30,798 nucleotides of DNA, taken from NCBI GenBank assembly GCA_965659675.1, contig CBFHWY010000029.1:1-30798 (forward strand), written 5' to 3'. Positions within the stretch are counted from its first letter, which is position 1. Each line of letters opens with the position of its first letter. Origin of the DNA: CBFHWY01 sp965659675. Its GTDB lineage: Bacteria > Bacteroidota > Bacteroidia > Flavobacteriales_G > Salibacteraceae. Shown here in pieces: positions 1-9,087 of the stretch. The translations under genes and the position numbers were made by a program. Below the pieces are notes generated by a model. That model was not told the DNA's origin. It was given only the letters and a program-made list of their open reading frames with translations, and did not search any database.

Positions 1-1692
1 CTCAATGACCATCACACTGGCATTGGGTACGTTCACGCCAACTTCGATTACTGTTGTGGCCACGAGGATCTGCGTTTCCCCTCGAGCAAAGCGCGCCATT
101 TCATAATCCTTGTCGGCCGGCTTTTGTTTTCCGTGCACAACACTGACCTGGTAATCCGGCTTTGGGAAAGCCCGGCTAATGCTTTCGTAACCGTCCATCA
201 GATCTTTGTAGTCCATCTTTTCCGATTCTTCGATCAGCGGATAAACAACATAGATCTGTCGGCCTTTTTGGATCTCCTTCTTCATGAAACCAAATATTGC
301 TGCGCGATGACTATCATATTTATGGAGGGTCTTGATGGGTTTTCTACCAGGAGGAAGTTCATCGATCACCGAGGTATCAAGATCCCCGTAAAAGGTCATG
401 GCCAGCGTTCTGGGAATCGGGGTGGCGGTCATCACCAGCACATGAGGCGGACGCTTATTCTTCTTCCATAATTTGGCTCTTTGAGCTACCCCAAAACGAT
501 GTTGCTCGTCGATAATGGCCAGACCCAAATTGTGAAACTTGACTTTATCTTCTAACAAGGCATGGGTGCCGATCAACAAAGGTAGCTCCCCATTTTCAGC
601 CATGTCGTGTAACTCTCTTCGTTCAGCTGTTTTAGTCGAACCCGTTAACAAGCGAACTTCAAGTCCCATGGGTTTGAGTAATTCTGATATACCCTGAAAA
701 TGCTGATTAGCGAGGATCTCGGTAGGTGCCATCAAACAACATTGAAATCCATTATCAATGGCGATGAGCATACAGAGCACTGCCACAATGGTTTTTCCAC
801 TACCAACATCTCCCTGCAATAAACGATTCATGTGTTCACCCGAACCCAGATCTTTTCGGATCTCCTTGATCACCCTTTTCTGTGCGCCAGTGAGTTCAAA
901 GGGAAGGTGTTGCTGATAGAATGTATTAAAGTGTTCTCCAACCTTTTCAAACACAAAGCCTGCGTAGTTTTTCTTGTGTTTGATCTGCATGCGGTTCAGC
1001 TGAAGCTGACTAAAGAACAATTCTTCAAACTTCAAACGAAACCTTGCTCTTTCCAACTTATGGGTATCATCCGGGAAGTGGATCTGCCGATGAGCTTCTT
1101 CTAATTCCATGAGCCCAAGGCGCTGAATGAGGTCTGCATTTAAGGTTTCAGAGATCACACGCTGAATCTTCTCCTGAAGGGTCTTTTGGAGCTTTTCAAT
1201 ACCCCGACTATTCAGCCCCTTGCCACTTAATTTTTCTGTGGTAGAGTAAACGGGTTGCAAGGTGCCACCTACCTGGGCATTCTCTTTTGTGAGTGGTTCC
1301 AGTTCCGGATGTGGTATCGATTTCCGTCCCTTAAATACGTTGGGTTTACCAAAAAGCACATACTCTACATTCGGCTTTAGACTTGGTTGAATGAAGCGAA
1401 TGCCTTTGAACCACACCAGTTCTATGCTTCCACTATCATCGTAAAATTGTGCCACAAGCCTTTGTTGACGGGGTTTTCCAACGCGCTCAACTTTTCCAAT
1501 TCTACCCTTTAACTGAACGTTGGCTACATCGCCCTCTACTTCAGCGACCTTGTGAAAAACGGAGCGATCAACATATCGGAAAGGGAAGTACCTGAGCAGG
1601 TCGAGGTAGGTGAAGACATTGATCTCCGAACGAAGTAATTCTGCCCTTTTTGGGCCTACTCCTTTGAGGTATTCGATCGAAGTATCGAGCAT
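1..1692 (-). CDS. recG: ATP-dependent DNA helicase RecG (3' end cut by window)
   Basis: Branch-migration helicase that remodels stalled replication forks and Holliday junctions in the cytoplasm. I read 564 in-frame codons from the ATG at 1690-1692 to the window edge with no stop, so about the last 130-140 residues of a usual ~700-residue RecG are missing. Seen directly: an N-terminal wedge/OB region beginning MLDTSIEYLKGVGPKRAELL, a Walker A motif GDVGSGKT near residue 295, a Walker B/DEQH box IDEQHRFGV near residue 394, the motif MTATPIPRTLAMT just after, and the helicase C-terminal motif ATTVIEVGVNVPNA at the edge. It lies 19 bp downstream of lepA on the same strand and is probably cotranscribed with it. 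The identification is firm; only the C-terminal TRG motif cannot be checked. Confidence 0.97.
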   Translation of the reverse strand, partial: MLDTSIEYLKGVGPKRAELLRSEINVFTYLDLLRYFPFRYVDRSVFHKVAEVEGDVANVQLKGRIGKVERVGKPRQQRLVAQFYDDSGSIELVWFKGIRFIQPSLKPNVEYVLFGKPNVFKGRKSIPHPELEPLTKENAQVGGTLQPVYSTTEKLSGKGLNSRGIEKLQKTLQEKIQRVISETLNADLIQRLGLMELEEAHRQIHFPDDTHKLERARFRLKFEELFFSQLQLNRMQIKHKKNYAGFVFEKVGEHFNTFYQQHLPFELTGAQKRVIKEIRKDLGSGEHMNRLLQGDVGSGKTIVAVLCMLIAIDNGFQCCLMAPTEILANQHFQGISELLKPMGLEVRLLTGSTKTAERRELHDMAENGELPLLIGTHALLEDKVKFHNLGLAIIDEQHRFGVAQRAKLWKKNKRPPHVLVMTATPIPRTLAMTFYGDLDTSVIDELPPGRKPIKTLHKYDSHRAAIFGFMKKEIQKGRQIYVVYPLIEESEKMDYKDLMDGYESISRAFPKPDYQVSVVHGKQKPADKDYEMARFARGETQILVATTVIEVGVNVPNASVMVIE

Positions 1693-1711
1693 ACCTCAAA
1701 AATAGTGGAAC

Positions 1712-3502
1712 TTAGCTATTGAGTTTAAGAACGGCGAGAAAGGCTTGTTGTGGCACTTCCACATTTCCAACCTGACGCATGCGTTTCTTTCCTTTTTTCT
1801 GCTTTTCAAGTAGCTTTCGCTTTCGACTGATATCACCACCGTAACATTTGGCGGTCACATCTTTCCTCAGCGCTTTCACCGTCTCTCTGGCGATGATCTT
1901 GGCCCCTATGGCTGCCTGGATAGCAATGTCGAATTGCTGACGCGGAATGAGCTCACGCAGCTTTAGGCAGATCTTTTTACCCAGATCAAAAGAGTTCTCC
2001 TTGTGGATCAAGGCAGAAAGTGCATCCACCTGATCTCCGTTGAGTAGAATATCGAGTTTGACCAGATCAGAGCGTCGGTATCCAATAGGATAGTAATCGA
2101 ATGATGCATATCCCTTAGAGACCGTTTTTAAACGATCATAGAAATCAAAAACGATCTCTGCCAAAGGCATTTCGAAGCTGATCTCCACCCGGTCGGTGGT
2201 CAAATAGGTCTGATTCTTTAAGATCCCTCGCTTTTCTATGGCGAGGTTCATAACCTGACCGACAAAATCTGCTTTGGTAATGATCTGAGCTTTAATGAAA
2301 GGCTCTTCCACGTATTCGAGCAGGGTGGGGTCTGGCAGATCAGATGGATTGTGCACATCGATCATCTCACCCTTCTTTAAATAGGCCTTGTATGAAACGT
2401 TTGGAACCGTGGTGATCACAGTCATGTCGAACTCCCGCTCCAAACGTTCCTGGATGATCTCCATGTGAAGCATTCCGAGGAAACCACAACGGAAACCAAA
2501 TCCCAGAGCAGCTGATGATTCTGGCTCAAAGGTCAAACTCGCATCATTGAGCTGTAGCTTTTCCATTGACTCGCGAAGCTCTTCGTAGTCTTCTGTATCT
2601 ACTGGGTAGATCCCGGCAAATACCATCGGTTTCACATCCTCAAAACCTTTAACGGCTTCAGGAGTTGGATTCTCCACATGGGTGATCGTATCGCCCACCT
2701 TTACTTCTTTGGCCTGTTTTATACCAGAGATGATGTAACCAACATCTCCAGTTTTCACCATATTTCTTTTTTCAGGCTTTAAACGCAGTACACCGATCTC
2801 ATCGGCATCATACTCTTTCGCGGTATTCATGAATTTAACATGATCGCCCTTGTTGATCGAGCCTTCAAATACACGATAATAAGCGATGATTCCCCTGAAA
2901 GGATTAAACACAGAGTCGAATATCATTGCTCTTAAAGGCGCTTCGGGGCTTCCTTTTGGCGCTGGTACTCTTTTGATGATCGCTTCCAGCACAGAGTCGA
3001 TCCCAAAACCCGTTTTTCCCGAGGCAGAAAGGATCTCTTCGCGATCGCAACCGATCAGGTCTTCGATCTGGTCTTTGACCTCTTCTGGCATGGCAGAAGC
3101 GAGATCCATTTTATTTAGAATTGGAATGATCTCCAGATCGTGTTCTACCGCCAAATAAAGATTGGAGATGGTTTGTGCCTGAATTCCCTGGGTGGCATCT
3201 ACGATGAGTAAGGCTCCTTCACATGCTGCAATGGATCTTGATACTTCGTAGGAGAAGTCTACGTGCCCCGGAGTATCGATGAGGTTTAATACATACTGTT
3301 CACCTTCAAACTCATAGTCCATTTGGATCGCGTGACTCTTAATGGTGATCCCGCGTTCTCTTTCGAGATCCATATCATCCAGGGTTTGTTCTTGAAGATC
3401 CCGGTCGCTCACTGTTCCGGTGGTTTGTAGAAGACGATCGGCAAGAGTACTTTTACCGTGATCGATGTGTGCGATGATACAGAAATTTCGGATGTTCTTC
3501 AT
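1712..3502 (-). CDS. lepA: Elongation factor 4 (LepA GTPase)
   Basis: Ribosome-associated translational GTPase of 596 residues, the normal length for the family. The G domain shows G1 AHIDHGKST (residues 11-19), G3 DTPGH (76-80) and G4 NKMD (130-133). EF-G-like domains II, III and V follow, and the LepA-specific C-terminal domain ends with the typical basic segment (KCYGGDISRKRKLLEKQKKG). The ATG at 3500-3502 gives the canonical N-terminus MKNIRNFCIIAHIDHG. It is divergent from metF across an 87-bp gap and lies upstream of recG. A one-mismatch version of the Bacteroidota -7 box (TAATTTCG, minus strand, 3519-3526) sits 16 bp before the start, but this is weak evidence for a promoter. Confidence 0.98.
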   Translation of the reverse strand: MKNIRNFCIIAHIDHGKSTLADRLLQTTGTVSDRDLQEQTLDDMDLERERGITIKSHAIQMDYEFEGEQYVLNLIDTPGHVDFSYEVSRSIAACEGALLIVDATQGIQAQTISNLYLAVEHDLEIIPILNKMDLASAMPEEVKDQIEDLIGCDREEILSASGKTGFGIDSVLEAIIKRVPAPKGSPEAPLRAMIFDSVFNPFRGIIAYYRVFEGSINKGDHVKFMNTAKEYDADEIGVLRLKPEKRNMVKTGDVGYIISGIKQAKEVKVGDTITHVENPTPEAVKGFEDVKPMVFAGIYPVDTEDYEELRESMEKLQLNDASLTFEPESSAALGFGFRCGFLGMLHMEIIQERLEREFDMTVITTVPNVSYKAYLKKGEMIDVHNPSDLPDPTLLEYVEEPFIKAQIITKADFVGQVMNLAIEKRGILKNQTYLTTDRVEISFEMPLAEIVFDFYDRLKTVSKGYASFDYYPIGYRRSDLVKLDILLNGDQVDALSALIHKENSFDLGKKICLKLRELIPRQQFDIAIQAAIGAKIIARETVKALRKDVTAKCYGGDISRKRKLLEKQKKGKKRMRQVGNVEVPQQAFLAVLKLNS

Positions 3503-3575
3503 AGCTATGAAAGTGCGGCGAAATTACGATTCTTTTGTCTCTTAAACATCCTAAGTACTGAGCTTGTTCTTAAGT

Positions 3576-3583
3576 TATATTTG
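3576..3583 (+). promoter_or_regulatory. Putative Bacteroidota -7 promoter element before metF
   Basis: TATATTTG matches the Bacteroidota primary-sigma -7 consensus TAnnTTTG exactly. It ends 6 bp before the metF ATG, so a transcript starting the usual few bases downstream would have almost no leader. No TTTG is seen at the expected ~19-bp upstream spacing, so the -33 part is weak or absent. Confidence 0.5.
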
Positions 3584-3589
3584 CCGACT

Positions 3590-4543
3590 ATGAAAGTGAT
3601 CGATCAGCTAAACGAGGCCAAAGACACGCTTTTTTCTTTCGAAATATTGCCACCTCTTAAAGGAAGCAATATTGACGACCTCTACGGAGGAATAGATCCT
3701 TTGATGGAATTTGATCCAAGTTTCATTAATGTGACCTATCACCGAGAGGAGTACACTTACAAGAAAAGAGAAAAGGGCTTTCTAGAGAAGATCTCGATAA
3801 GAAAAAGACCGGGTACTGTTGGGATCTGTGCGGCGATCAACAACAAGTTTGGGGTGACCACCGTTCCTCACCTCACCTGCGGTGGCTTTTCCAGGGAGGA
3901 AACTGAGAATGCGCTGATCGACTTGAGTTTCCTTGGGATCAACAACATACTTGCACTGCGAGGTGACCCTGTGAAAACCGAAAGCAGTTTTGTTCCCGAT
4001 CCGAATGGTCACAAGTATGCTCTTGGTCTGGTAGAGCAGGTCAACGACATGAACAACGGAAGGTATTTGGACGAAGAGGTCCAGAATCCGTACCCAACGG
4101 ATTTCTGCACAGGAGTGGCTGGATATCCAGAGAAGCACTATGAGGCAATGAGTATGAAATCAGACCTCAAGCACCTCAAACAAAAGATCGATGCAGGGGC
4201 CGACTATATCGTCACCCAAATGTTCTTCGACAACTCCAAGTTTTTTGAGTTTGTAGACAAGTGCCGTGAAATTGGTATCGATTGTCCGATCATTCCAGGT
4301 TTGAAGCCACTCACCACTTTGAGGCATATTGGATTTATTCCTAAGACCTTTGCGGTGAGTTTCCCTGAAAACTTATCGGATAAGCTCGAGAACTGCAAGA
4401 CCAATCTCGATGTGAGAAAAGTAGGTGTTGAGTGGGCGATCAAACAATCTCAGGAGTTGAAGGAAGCTGGTGTTCCTTGTTTACACTACTATACCATGGG
4501 ACGTTCTGAGCACGTCAAGAACATCGTTAAAGAGATCTATTAA
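3590..4543 (+). CDS. metF: Methylenetetrahydrofolate reductase
   Basis: FAD-dependent enzyme that reduces 5,10-methylene-THF to 5-methyl-THF, the methyl donor for methionine synthesis. From the ATG at 3590 the protein is 317 residues and starts MKVIDQLNEAKDTLFSFEIL, followed by PPLKG and VTYHREEY, typical of Bacteroidota MetF. The TIM-barrel motifs LALRGDP and ADYIVTQMFFD are present. An in-frame upstream extension to 3458 exists, but it would run through the lepA start and adds no family sequence, so I reject it. The 3' end overlaps the convergent murI gene by 17 bp. The region upstream carries a TAnnTTTG element, implying its own promoter. Confidence 0.96.
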   Translation: MKVIDQLNEAKDTLFSFEILPPLKGSNIDDLYGGIDPLMEFDPSFINVTYHREEYTYKKREKGFLEKISIRKRPGTVGICAAINNKFGVTTVPHLTCGGFSREETENALIDLSFLGINNILALRGDPVKTESSFVPDPNGHKYALGLVEQVNDMNNGRYLDEEVQNPYPTDFCTGVAGYPEKHYEAMSMKSDLKHLKQKIDAGADYIVTQMFFDNSKFFEFVDKCREIGIDCPIIPGLKPLTTLRHIGFIPKTFAVSFPENLSDKLENCKTNLDVRKVGVEWAIKQSQELKEAGVPCLHYYTMGRSEHVKNIVKEIY

Positions 4544-5342
4544 GCTGGAGCTTCTGCAGGTCCAGTTCCTTTCCGAAGAATTGTGAACTCGCGTGTTCAA
4601 AAGAAGGGGTGTAATCGGAAACGTAGAATTCATCTTTCCCAGATGCACCTGAGTTAAGAAGTTCTGTGTTTTCAAGTGCTGACTTAAGTGCGCTGGCAGT
4701 GATCTCAGAAGAATCCAGAATATCGATCTGTTTGCCGAGGAAAGCGCTGATCTCATCTTTAATGAGGGGGTAATGAGTGCAGCCGAGGATCAGTGCATCA
4801 CTTTCCTGAAAAGCATCTTCCTTCAGATAGGCTTCAATGATATGGTGAGAGATCGCATTGTCAAAATACCCCTCTTCGATCATAGGGGCAAGCAGGGGAG
4901 TGGCCAAAGAATGGAGAGCAGTATTTGGACTCTTTAAGTTGATCTTTTTTTCATAAACCCCGCTCCCAATGGTGCCTTTAGTGCCTATTACACTTACCCT
5001 ACTCTTGGAGTAGGCTCTTTCGATTAGATCTACCATGGGGTCGATCACGTTAATGATCAGGATCTGCTCCCCAAATTCCTTATTCAAATGATCGTATGCA
5101 TATGCCGAAGCCGTGTTGCAGGCAATGACCATGGCCTTGCATTCACGCTCAATGAAATAACGGCAGGCGAGCCGACTAAAGGTGAGTATGGTATCCTCCG
5201 ACTTATCTCCGTAAGGGAGGTGAGCAGTATCGCCAAAATAGATCAACTGCTCCTCTGGGAGCAGTGTTTTAATGGCATGTGCTACAGTGAGCCCGCCAAT
5301 GCCGGAGTCGAAAACTCCGATAGCTTTTTCTGGGCTTGACAA
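4527..5342 (-). CDS. murI: Glutamate racemase
   Basis: Converts L-glutamate to D-glutamate for peptidoglycan. The 271-residue product has both catalytic cysteine motifs of the Asp/Glu racemase family: ACNTAS (Cys75) and GCTHYP (Cys188, His190), plus VFDSGIGGLTV (Asp12) and YFGDTAHLPYG. No ATG is available in frame near the N-terminus. The start used is TTG at 5340-5342, preceded at a sensible distance by AAGGA, and it gives the expected N-terminus. The gene begins 11 bp after the second OmpH-like gene and is the last member of the envelope operon. Its end overlaps the convergent metF by 17 bp. Confidence 0.95.
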   Translation of the reverse strand: MSSPEKAIGVFDSGIGGLTVAHAIKTLLPEEQLIYFGDTAHLPYGDKSEDTILTFSRLACRYFIERECKAMVIACNTASAYAYDHLNKEFGEQILIINVIDPMVDLIERAYSKSRVSVIGTKGTIGSGVYEKKINLKSPNTALHSLATPLLAPMIEEGYFDNAISHHIIEAYLKEDAFQESDALILGCTHYPLIKDEISAFLGKQIDILDSSEITASALKSALENTELLNSGASGKDEFYVSDYTPSFEHASSQFFGKELDLQKLQLNRSL

Positions 5343-5353
5343 ACGAGTATTCC

Positions 5354-5860
5354 TTACTCGATGTTCAATTTCTTCTTTACAGCTGGAAGAATATCATCTC
5401 CCTCCGGAAAGTGCAGAAGAACGCCCACTGAAGAGTCAAAGATGTAGGTGTATCCTCCTTCATCAGCAACTTCTTTGATTGCCTTGTTTGCTGACTCAAC
5501 AAGCGGCTTCATCAGCTCTTGCTCCCTTTTCTGAAGGGATTCCTGAGCTTTGGTTTGGAAGTCCTGGATCCTTTTCTGGAGGCTTAGAAGTTCACCTTCC
5601 TTATCCTGACGGATGAGGTCGCTCATATTCGCTTTTTGTTGCTCGTAGTTGGTGAGCTTTTTTTCATATTCCGAAGACATGGTAGTGAGTTGCAGTTCCA
5701 ATTGCTTGGCATACGCACCCATTTTCTTCTCTGCGCTATCGCGCTCCGGCATGAGGAGTAGAAGGTCGTTTGAATTAATGTGACCGATCTTAAGTTTTCC
5801 TTGTGCGTTGGCAAAAGTTCCGAGGCCGATCAAGGCGATAAATAGCATTAGTTTTTTCAT
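5354..5860 (-). CDS. OmpH/Skp-family periplasmic chaperone (second copy)
   Basis: A 168-residue secreted protein with signal peptide MKKLMLFIALIGLGTFANAQ and a mature part rich in charged coiled-coil sequence (about residues 45-130, e.g. MSSEYEKKLTNYEQQKANMS). This is the layout of Skp/OmpH, trimeric jellyfish-shaped chaperones that carry unfolded outer membrane proteins to BamA. It follows another OmpH-like gene by 25 bp and both lie just downstream of bamA, a common Bacteroidota order. The C-terminal half has the family pattern of Lys/Ala-rich helices then a short beta segment (YTYIFDSSVGVLL). The two copies are clearly diverged paralogs rather than a recent duplication. Exact division of labour is unknown. 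Confidence 0.92.
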   Translation of the reverse strand: MKKLMLFIALIGLGTFANAQGKLKIGHINSNDLLLLMPERDSAEKKMGAYAKQLELQLTTMSSEYEKKLTNYEQQKANMSDLIRQDKEGELLSLQKRIQDFQTKAQESLQKREQELMKPLVESANKAIKEVADEGGYTYIFDSSVGVLLHFPEGDDILPAVKKKLNIE

Positions 5861-5885
5861 GATCTTGTCTTTGAAGTTGACGAAA

Positions 5886-6407
5886 TTATTCCTTTTCTGT
5901 TTTGATTCCTAATTTTCGAAGCACCTGTTCTGTTTTATCGTAGCGATTATTCGCATAAAGTATGTTCGAGCTCACTGAGCGATCGAATACCACGGCGTAA
6001 TTTCCTGCCACTGCGATGCGTTCGATTTCTTTATAGATCTTATCCTGTATGGGCTTAACAGCTTCCTCTCTTCTTTTAAAGAGTTCACCGTTCAGTCCGA
6101 ATTTATCTTTCTGATACTTCCTTACCTCTTCTTTTTTCTTCGTGATCTCATCGAGGCGTTTTTTCCTCATTTCTTCAGTCAGTAGGATCTTTTCTGCTTC
6201 GAAGTTCTGAACCATCTCATCGATTGCCTTGTATTTGGCATCGATGGTACTCTGCCATCGTTCAGAAGCAGCGTCGATCTCAGCTTTTGCATCAATATAT
6301 TCCTGAGAGTTCTCAAGGATATATTGCGCATCCACAAAGAAGAATTTTTGGGCGTAACCAATGTTAGCCAGTAGAAGTATCAAAAATGCAAGAACGACCT
6401 TTTTCAT
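5886..6407 (-). CDS. OmpH/Skp-family periplasmic chaperone (first copy)
   Basis: A 173-residue product from the ATG at 6405-6407, with signal peptide MKKVVLAFLILLLANIGYAQ. The reading frame stays open upstream to 6518 within bamA, but the signal peptide fixes the start. A long basic/acidic helical region (about residues 40-120) is followed by a beta segment (YAVVFDRSVSSNILYA) that closely parallels the neighbouring copy. The family holds outer membrane protein precursors soluble in the periplasm and hands them to the BAM machine. The gene begins 10 bp after bamA stops, so the two should be made from one mRNA. Confidence 0.93.
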   Translation of the reverse strand: MKKVVLAFLILLLANIGYAQKFFFVDAQYILENSQEYIDAKAEIDAASERWQSTIDAKYKAIDEMVQNFEAEKILLTEEMRKKRLDEITKKKEEVRKYQKDKFGLNGELFKRREEAVKPIQDKIYKEIERIAVAGNYAVVFDRSVSSNILYANNRYDKTEQVLRKLGIKTEKE

Positions 6408-6417
6408 AATTCTCGAT

Positions 6418-9087
6418 TTATAGTTCTCCAATAACTGCGCCAATTGTGAAATGGAGCTGACCATTTTGGGTTTGACCACCAAACTCGGGGGTGTCATCAA
6501 AGCGCCAACCATAGTCAAGTCCTAGCAAACCAAACATAGGTAAGAATACCCTTACTCCGATTCCTGCCGATCTTTTTACGTCGAATGGATTGTAATTTCT
6601 GAAACTATTCCAGGTGTTACCAGCTTCAAGGAATCCTAAACCATAGATCGTAGCACTTGGATTAAGTGAGAAGGGATACCTGAGCTCGAGCGTATATTTA
6701 CTGATGATGGTTCCACCAATGATCTGGGAAACGGATTGATCATCATATCCACGAAGGGCGATGATCTCTCGACCATCGAGGGCGAAACCGGTCAGACCAC
6801 TACCGCCCAAATAAAAGCGTTCGAAAGGAGGCTCTCCTACACGGTCATTATAGGTATTGATGAAACCGAACCCTGCCTTGGTCCGAAGTACGAGATTTTC
6901 AACAATTCGCGTAAACCACTCTGAAGTTGCTTTCCACTTAAAGTACTCTAACCATCGATATCGTTCATTTAGAGAAAGACTACTGTAGTCCTGGTTGTTG
7001 AACATACTGTAAGGCGGTGTTGCCTGTAAACTCACCCTCATATTGGACCCCATTCTGGGGAAGATCTGCTGGTCCTGAGAGTTTCTGCTCAGCGTCACCC
7101 GATAGAATAAGTTATTGGCAATACCATTGGATAGGATGAACTGAGGCCATTGGTTCACATTGTAGTGCTGATATGCGACCTCCTGTCGGAGCATGAAATA
7201 ATCATCGGGCCACCTGAGCTGTTGAGCTAAGCCAACGCTTACACCCGTAATTCTAATGTCCTGTCGATTTGGGTTGGCAATGCGATCACCATTCTCATCT
7301 CTTAAATTTCGGTTGATATTGGTAGAATCCTTAAGCCACATGGTTTGGCCATTCGACTGAATAGAGTGATATGCCGAAACCGTAAAGGCCAGTGGTTTTT
7401 TACCTCCCAGCCATGGTTCCGTGAAGCTCATGTTATAACTCTGAAAGAAACGACCATTGGATTGAGCCCTTACGCTTAGCCTTTGGCCGTCTCCAGCGGG
7501 TAGCGGTCTCCATTCCTCTCCATTGAAGAAGTTTCTAGCCGAGAAGTTGCTGAAAGAAACCCCGAGGGTACCCAGAACTCGGCCACCACCCCATCCGCCG
7601 GAAAGCTCGATCTGATCCGAAGGCTTTTCGACAACCACATACTCTATGTCAACTGTCCCGTCACTAGGGTCGGGTAGGGGATTAACCTGCAATTGTTCCG
7701 GGTCAAAATAACCCAGACCTGAAAGTTGTTGTTGGGAACGAATAATATCTGATCTGCTGAAAAGATCCCCCGGCCGTGTTCTTAATTCACGACGGATCAC
7801 ATGATCGTTTGTTTTGGTGTTTCCTTTAATGAAAACTTCATCGATGCTCGCTTGCTGTCCCTCATAGATCCTGATCTCAATGTCGATACTATCTTCTTCT
7901 ACTCTTACCTCAACGGGGTTGATCTGGAAGAAAAGGTAACCATCGTCCATGTAAAGTGAACTGATGTCACCTCCATTTGGGTCCATCATCAATCGGCCTT
8001 CAAGCTTGGCGGCGTCGTAAATATCTCCTTTCTCAATCCCAAGCATTCTCTGAAGGGTTTCAGTGGAGTATTTTGTGTTCCCATTCCATTTGATATTTCG
8101 GAATTTGTACTGAAGTCCTTCATCAATGTAAAGCTGTAACTTGATGTTCTTATCATCTACCGCAATGATGCTGTCTTTCACGATTCTGGCATCCCGATAA
8201 CCACGTTTGTTGTATTTGGTGATGATCGCATCCTTATCTGCTTTGAAATTGTCGCGGATCAGCTTTGAACTTTTGAAGATGTTCACTTTGACCCGGTCAT
8301 CGAAGTAGCTCAAGAGCATTTTCCCTCCATTGGTGCTATCGTTTTTGTCGAAACGCGCTTTCAGACTTTTTAAAAGAATGCCGTCCAGATCTTCAAATGG
8401 TTTAAAGACCAGGCGCTGTTTGGTCTCTTTCATTGAGCGCATAATACCCCCCCTACTGATCTCCGAGTTGCCAAACACTTCAATTTCCTGTATCCCTACT
8501 TTTTTGCCTTTGTTGATGTTGATGTTCAGCAACACATGGTTGGCGTAAGTGCTGTCGGGAAGCTGATCAATCTCGATCTTGGTGTTCAGATAACCTTTGT
8601 CGACAAAGTAGGTTCTGATGATTCTACGAGTGCTTTTGATCAGGTTTTCAGTGACGATCTTTTCCTTGTATAGATTGATCTCCTCACGCAACTCATCTAC
8701 CTCGCCCTTTTTAGCACCATTAAAACTAAATCGCGAGAGACGGGGTTGTTCTTTGATATGAATATTCAGGAAGATGGTTTTACCAATGATCTTTTCAGTG
8801 GAGATATAGACATCTTGAAATAGTCCTTGTTCCCAAATATTCTTGATCGCTGTGGAGAGATCATCTCCAGGAAGTTTGATCTCCTGACCAACTTTTAATC
8901 CTGAGATCAGTTTTATGGCATCGGGATCGAGGCGCTCAGCACCAAACATTCTGATACCGCCGATAGTGTACACTTTGGGCTTATCCATTGTTCCGGCGAC
9001 ATCATCGGTTCCACTGAGTTTAGTTTGACTCAGCGTGGGGATAATGGACGTGCTTAAAAGAAAGAGTACGAGAATATATCTAAGCAT
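6418..9087 (-). CDS. bamA: Outer membrane protein assembly factor BamA
   Basis: Central beta-barrel of the BAM complex, which folds and inserts outer membrane proteins. From the ATG at 9085-9087 the protein is 889 residues, with signal peptide MLRYILVLFLLSTSIIPTLSQ. POTRA repeats fill about the first half (e.g. GLKVGQEIKLPGDD, VFGNSEIS, FIKGNTKTNDHVIRRELRTR), and a C-terminal Omp85 barrel carries the lid-loop motif LRGYDD and LGLDYGWRFDD. An upstream in-frame extension to 9216 lies inside uppS and is rejected. The start overlaps the uppS stop by 8 bp, indicating translational coupling. The chain ends HFTIGAVIGEL, so it lacks the aromatic C-terminal residue common in barrels. A C7 run (8447-8453) lies in coding sequence. 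Confidence 0.96.
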   Translation of the reverse strand: MLRYILVLFLLSTSIIPTLSQTKLSGTDDVAGTMDKPKVYTIGGIRMFGAERLDPDAIKLISGLKVGQEIKLPGDDLSTAIKNIWEQGLFQDVYISTEKIIGKTIFLNIHIKEQPRLSRFSFNGAKKGEVDELREEINLYKEKIVTENLIKSTRRIIRTYFVDKGYLNTKIEIDQLPDSTYANHVLLNININKGKKVGIQEIEVFGNSEISRGGIMRSMKETKQRLVFKPFEDLDGILLKSLKARFDKNDSTNGGKMLLSYFDDRVKVNIFKSSKLIRDNFKADKDAIITKYNKRGYRDARIVKDSIIAVDDKNIKLQLYIDEGLQYKFRNIKWNGNTKYSTETLQRMLGIEKGDIYDAAKLEGRLMMDPNGGDISSLYMDDGYLFFQINPVEVRVEEDSIDIEIRIYEGQQASIDEVFIKGNTKTNDHVIRRELRTRPGDLFSRSDIIRSQQQLSGLGYFDPEQLQVNPLPDPSDGTVDIEYVVVEKPSDQIELSGGWGGGRVLGTLGVSFSNFSARNFFNGEEWRPLPAGDGQRLSVRAQSNGRFFQSYNMSFTEPWLGGKKPLAFTVSAYHSIQSNGQTMWLKDSTNINRNLRDENGDRIANPNRQDIRITGVSVGLAQQLRWPDDYFMLRQEVAYQHYNVNQWPQFILSNGIANNLFYRVTLSRNSQDQQIFPRMGSNMRVSLQATPPYSMFNNQDYSSLSLNERYRWLEYFKWKATSEWFTRIVENLVLRTKAGFGFINTYNDRVGEPPFERFYLGGSGLTGFALDGREIIALRGYDDQSVSQIIGGTIISKYTLELRYPFSLNPSATIYGLGFLEAGNTWNSFRNYNPFDVKRSAGIGVRVFLPMFGLLGLDYGWRFDDTPEFGGQTQNGQLHFTIGAVIGEL

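Noticed and set aside
124..471. Plus-strand open frame over recG, and many similar ones over other genes
   Set aside because: They lie antisense to well-supported genes, have no family motifs and have low-complexity translations. They are shadows of the coding strand.
3458..3589. Longer metF start giving 361 residues
   Set aside because: The extension overlaps the lepA N-terminal codons and a promoter-like box and has no MetF similarity; the ATG at 3590 gives the family N-terminus.
8447..8453. C7 run in bamA as a phase-variation tract
   Set aside because: BamA is essential, so switching it off is not plausible; the run encodes an ordinary Arg-Gly-Gly stretch.
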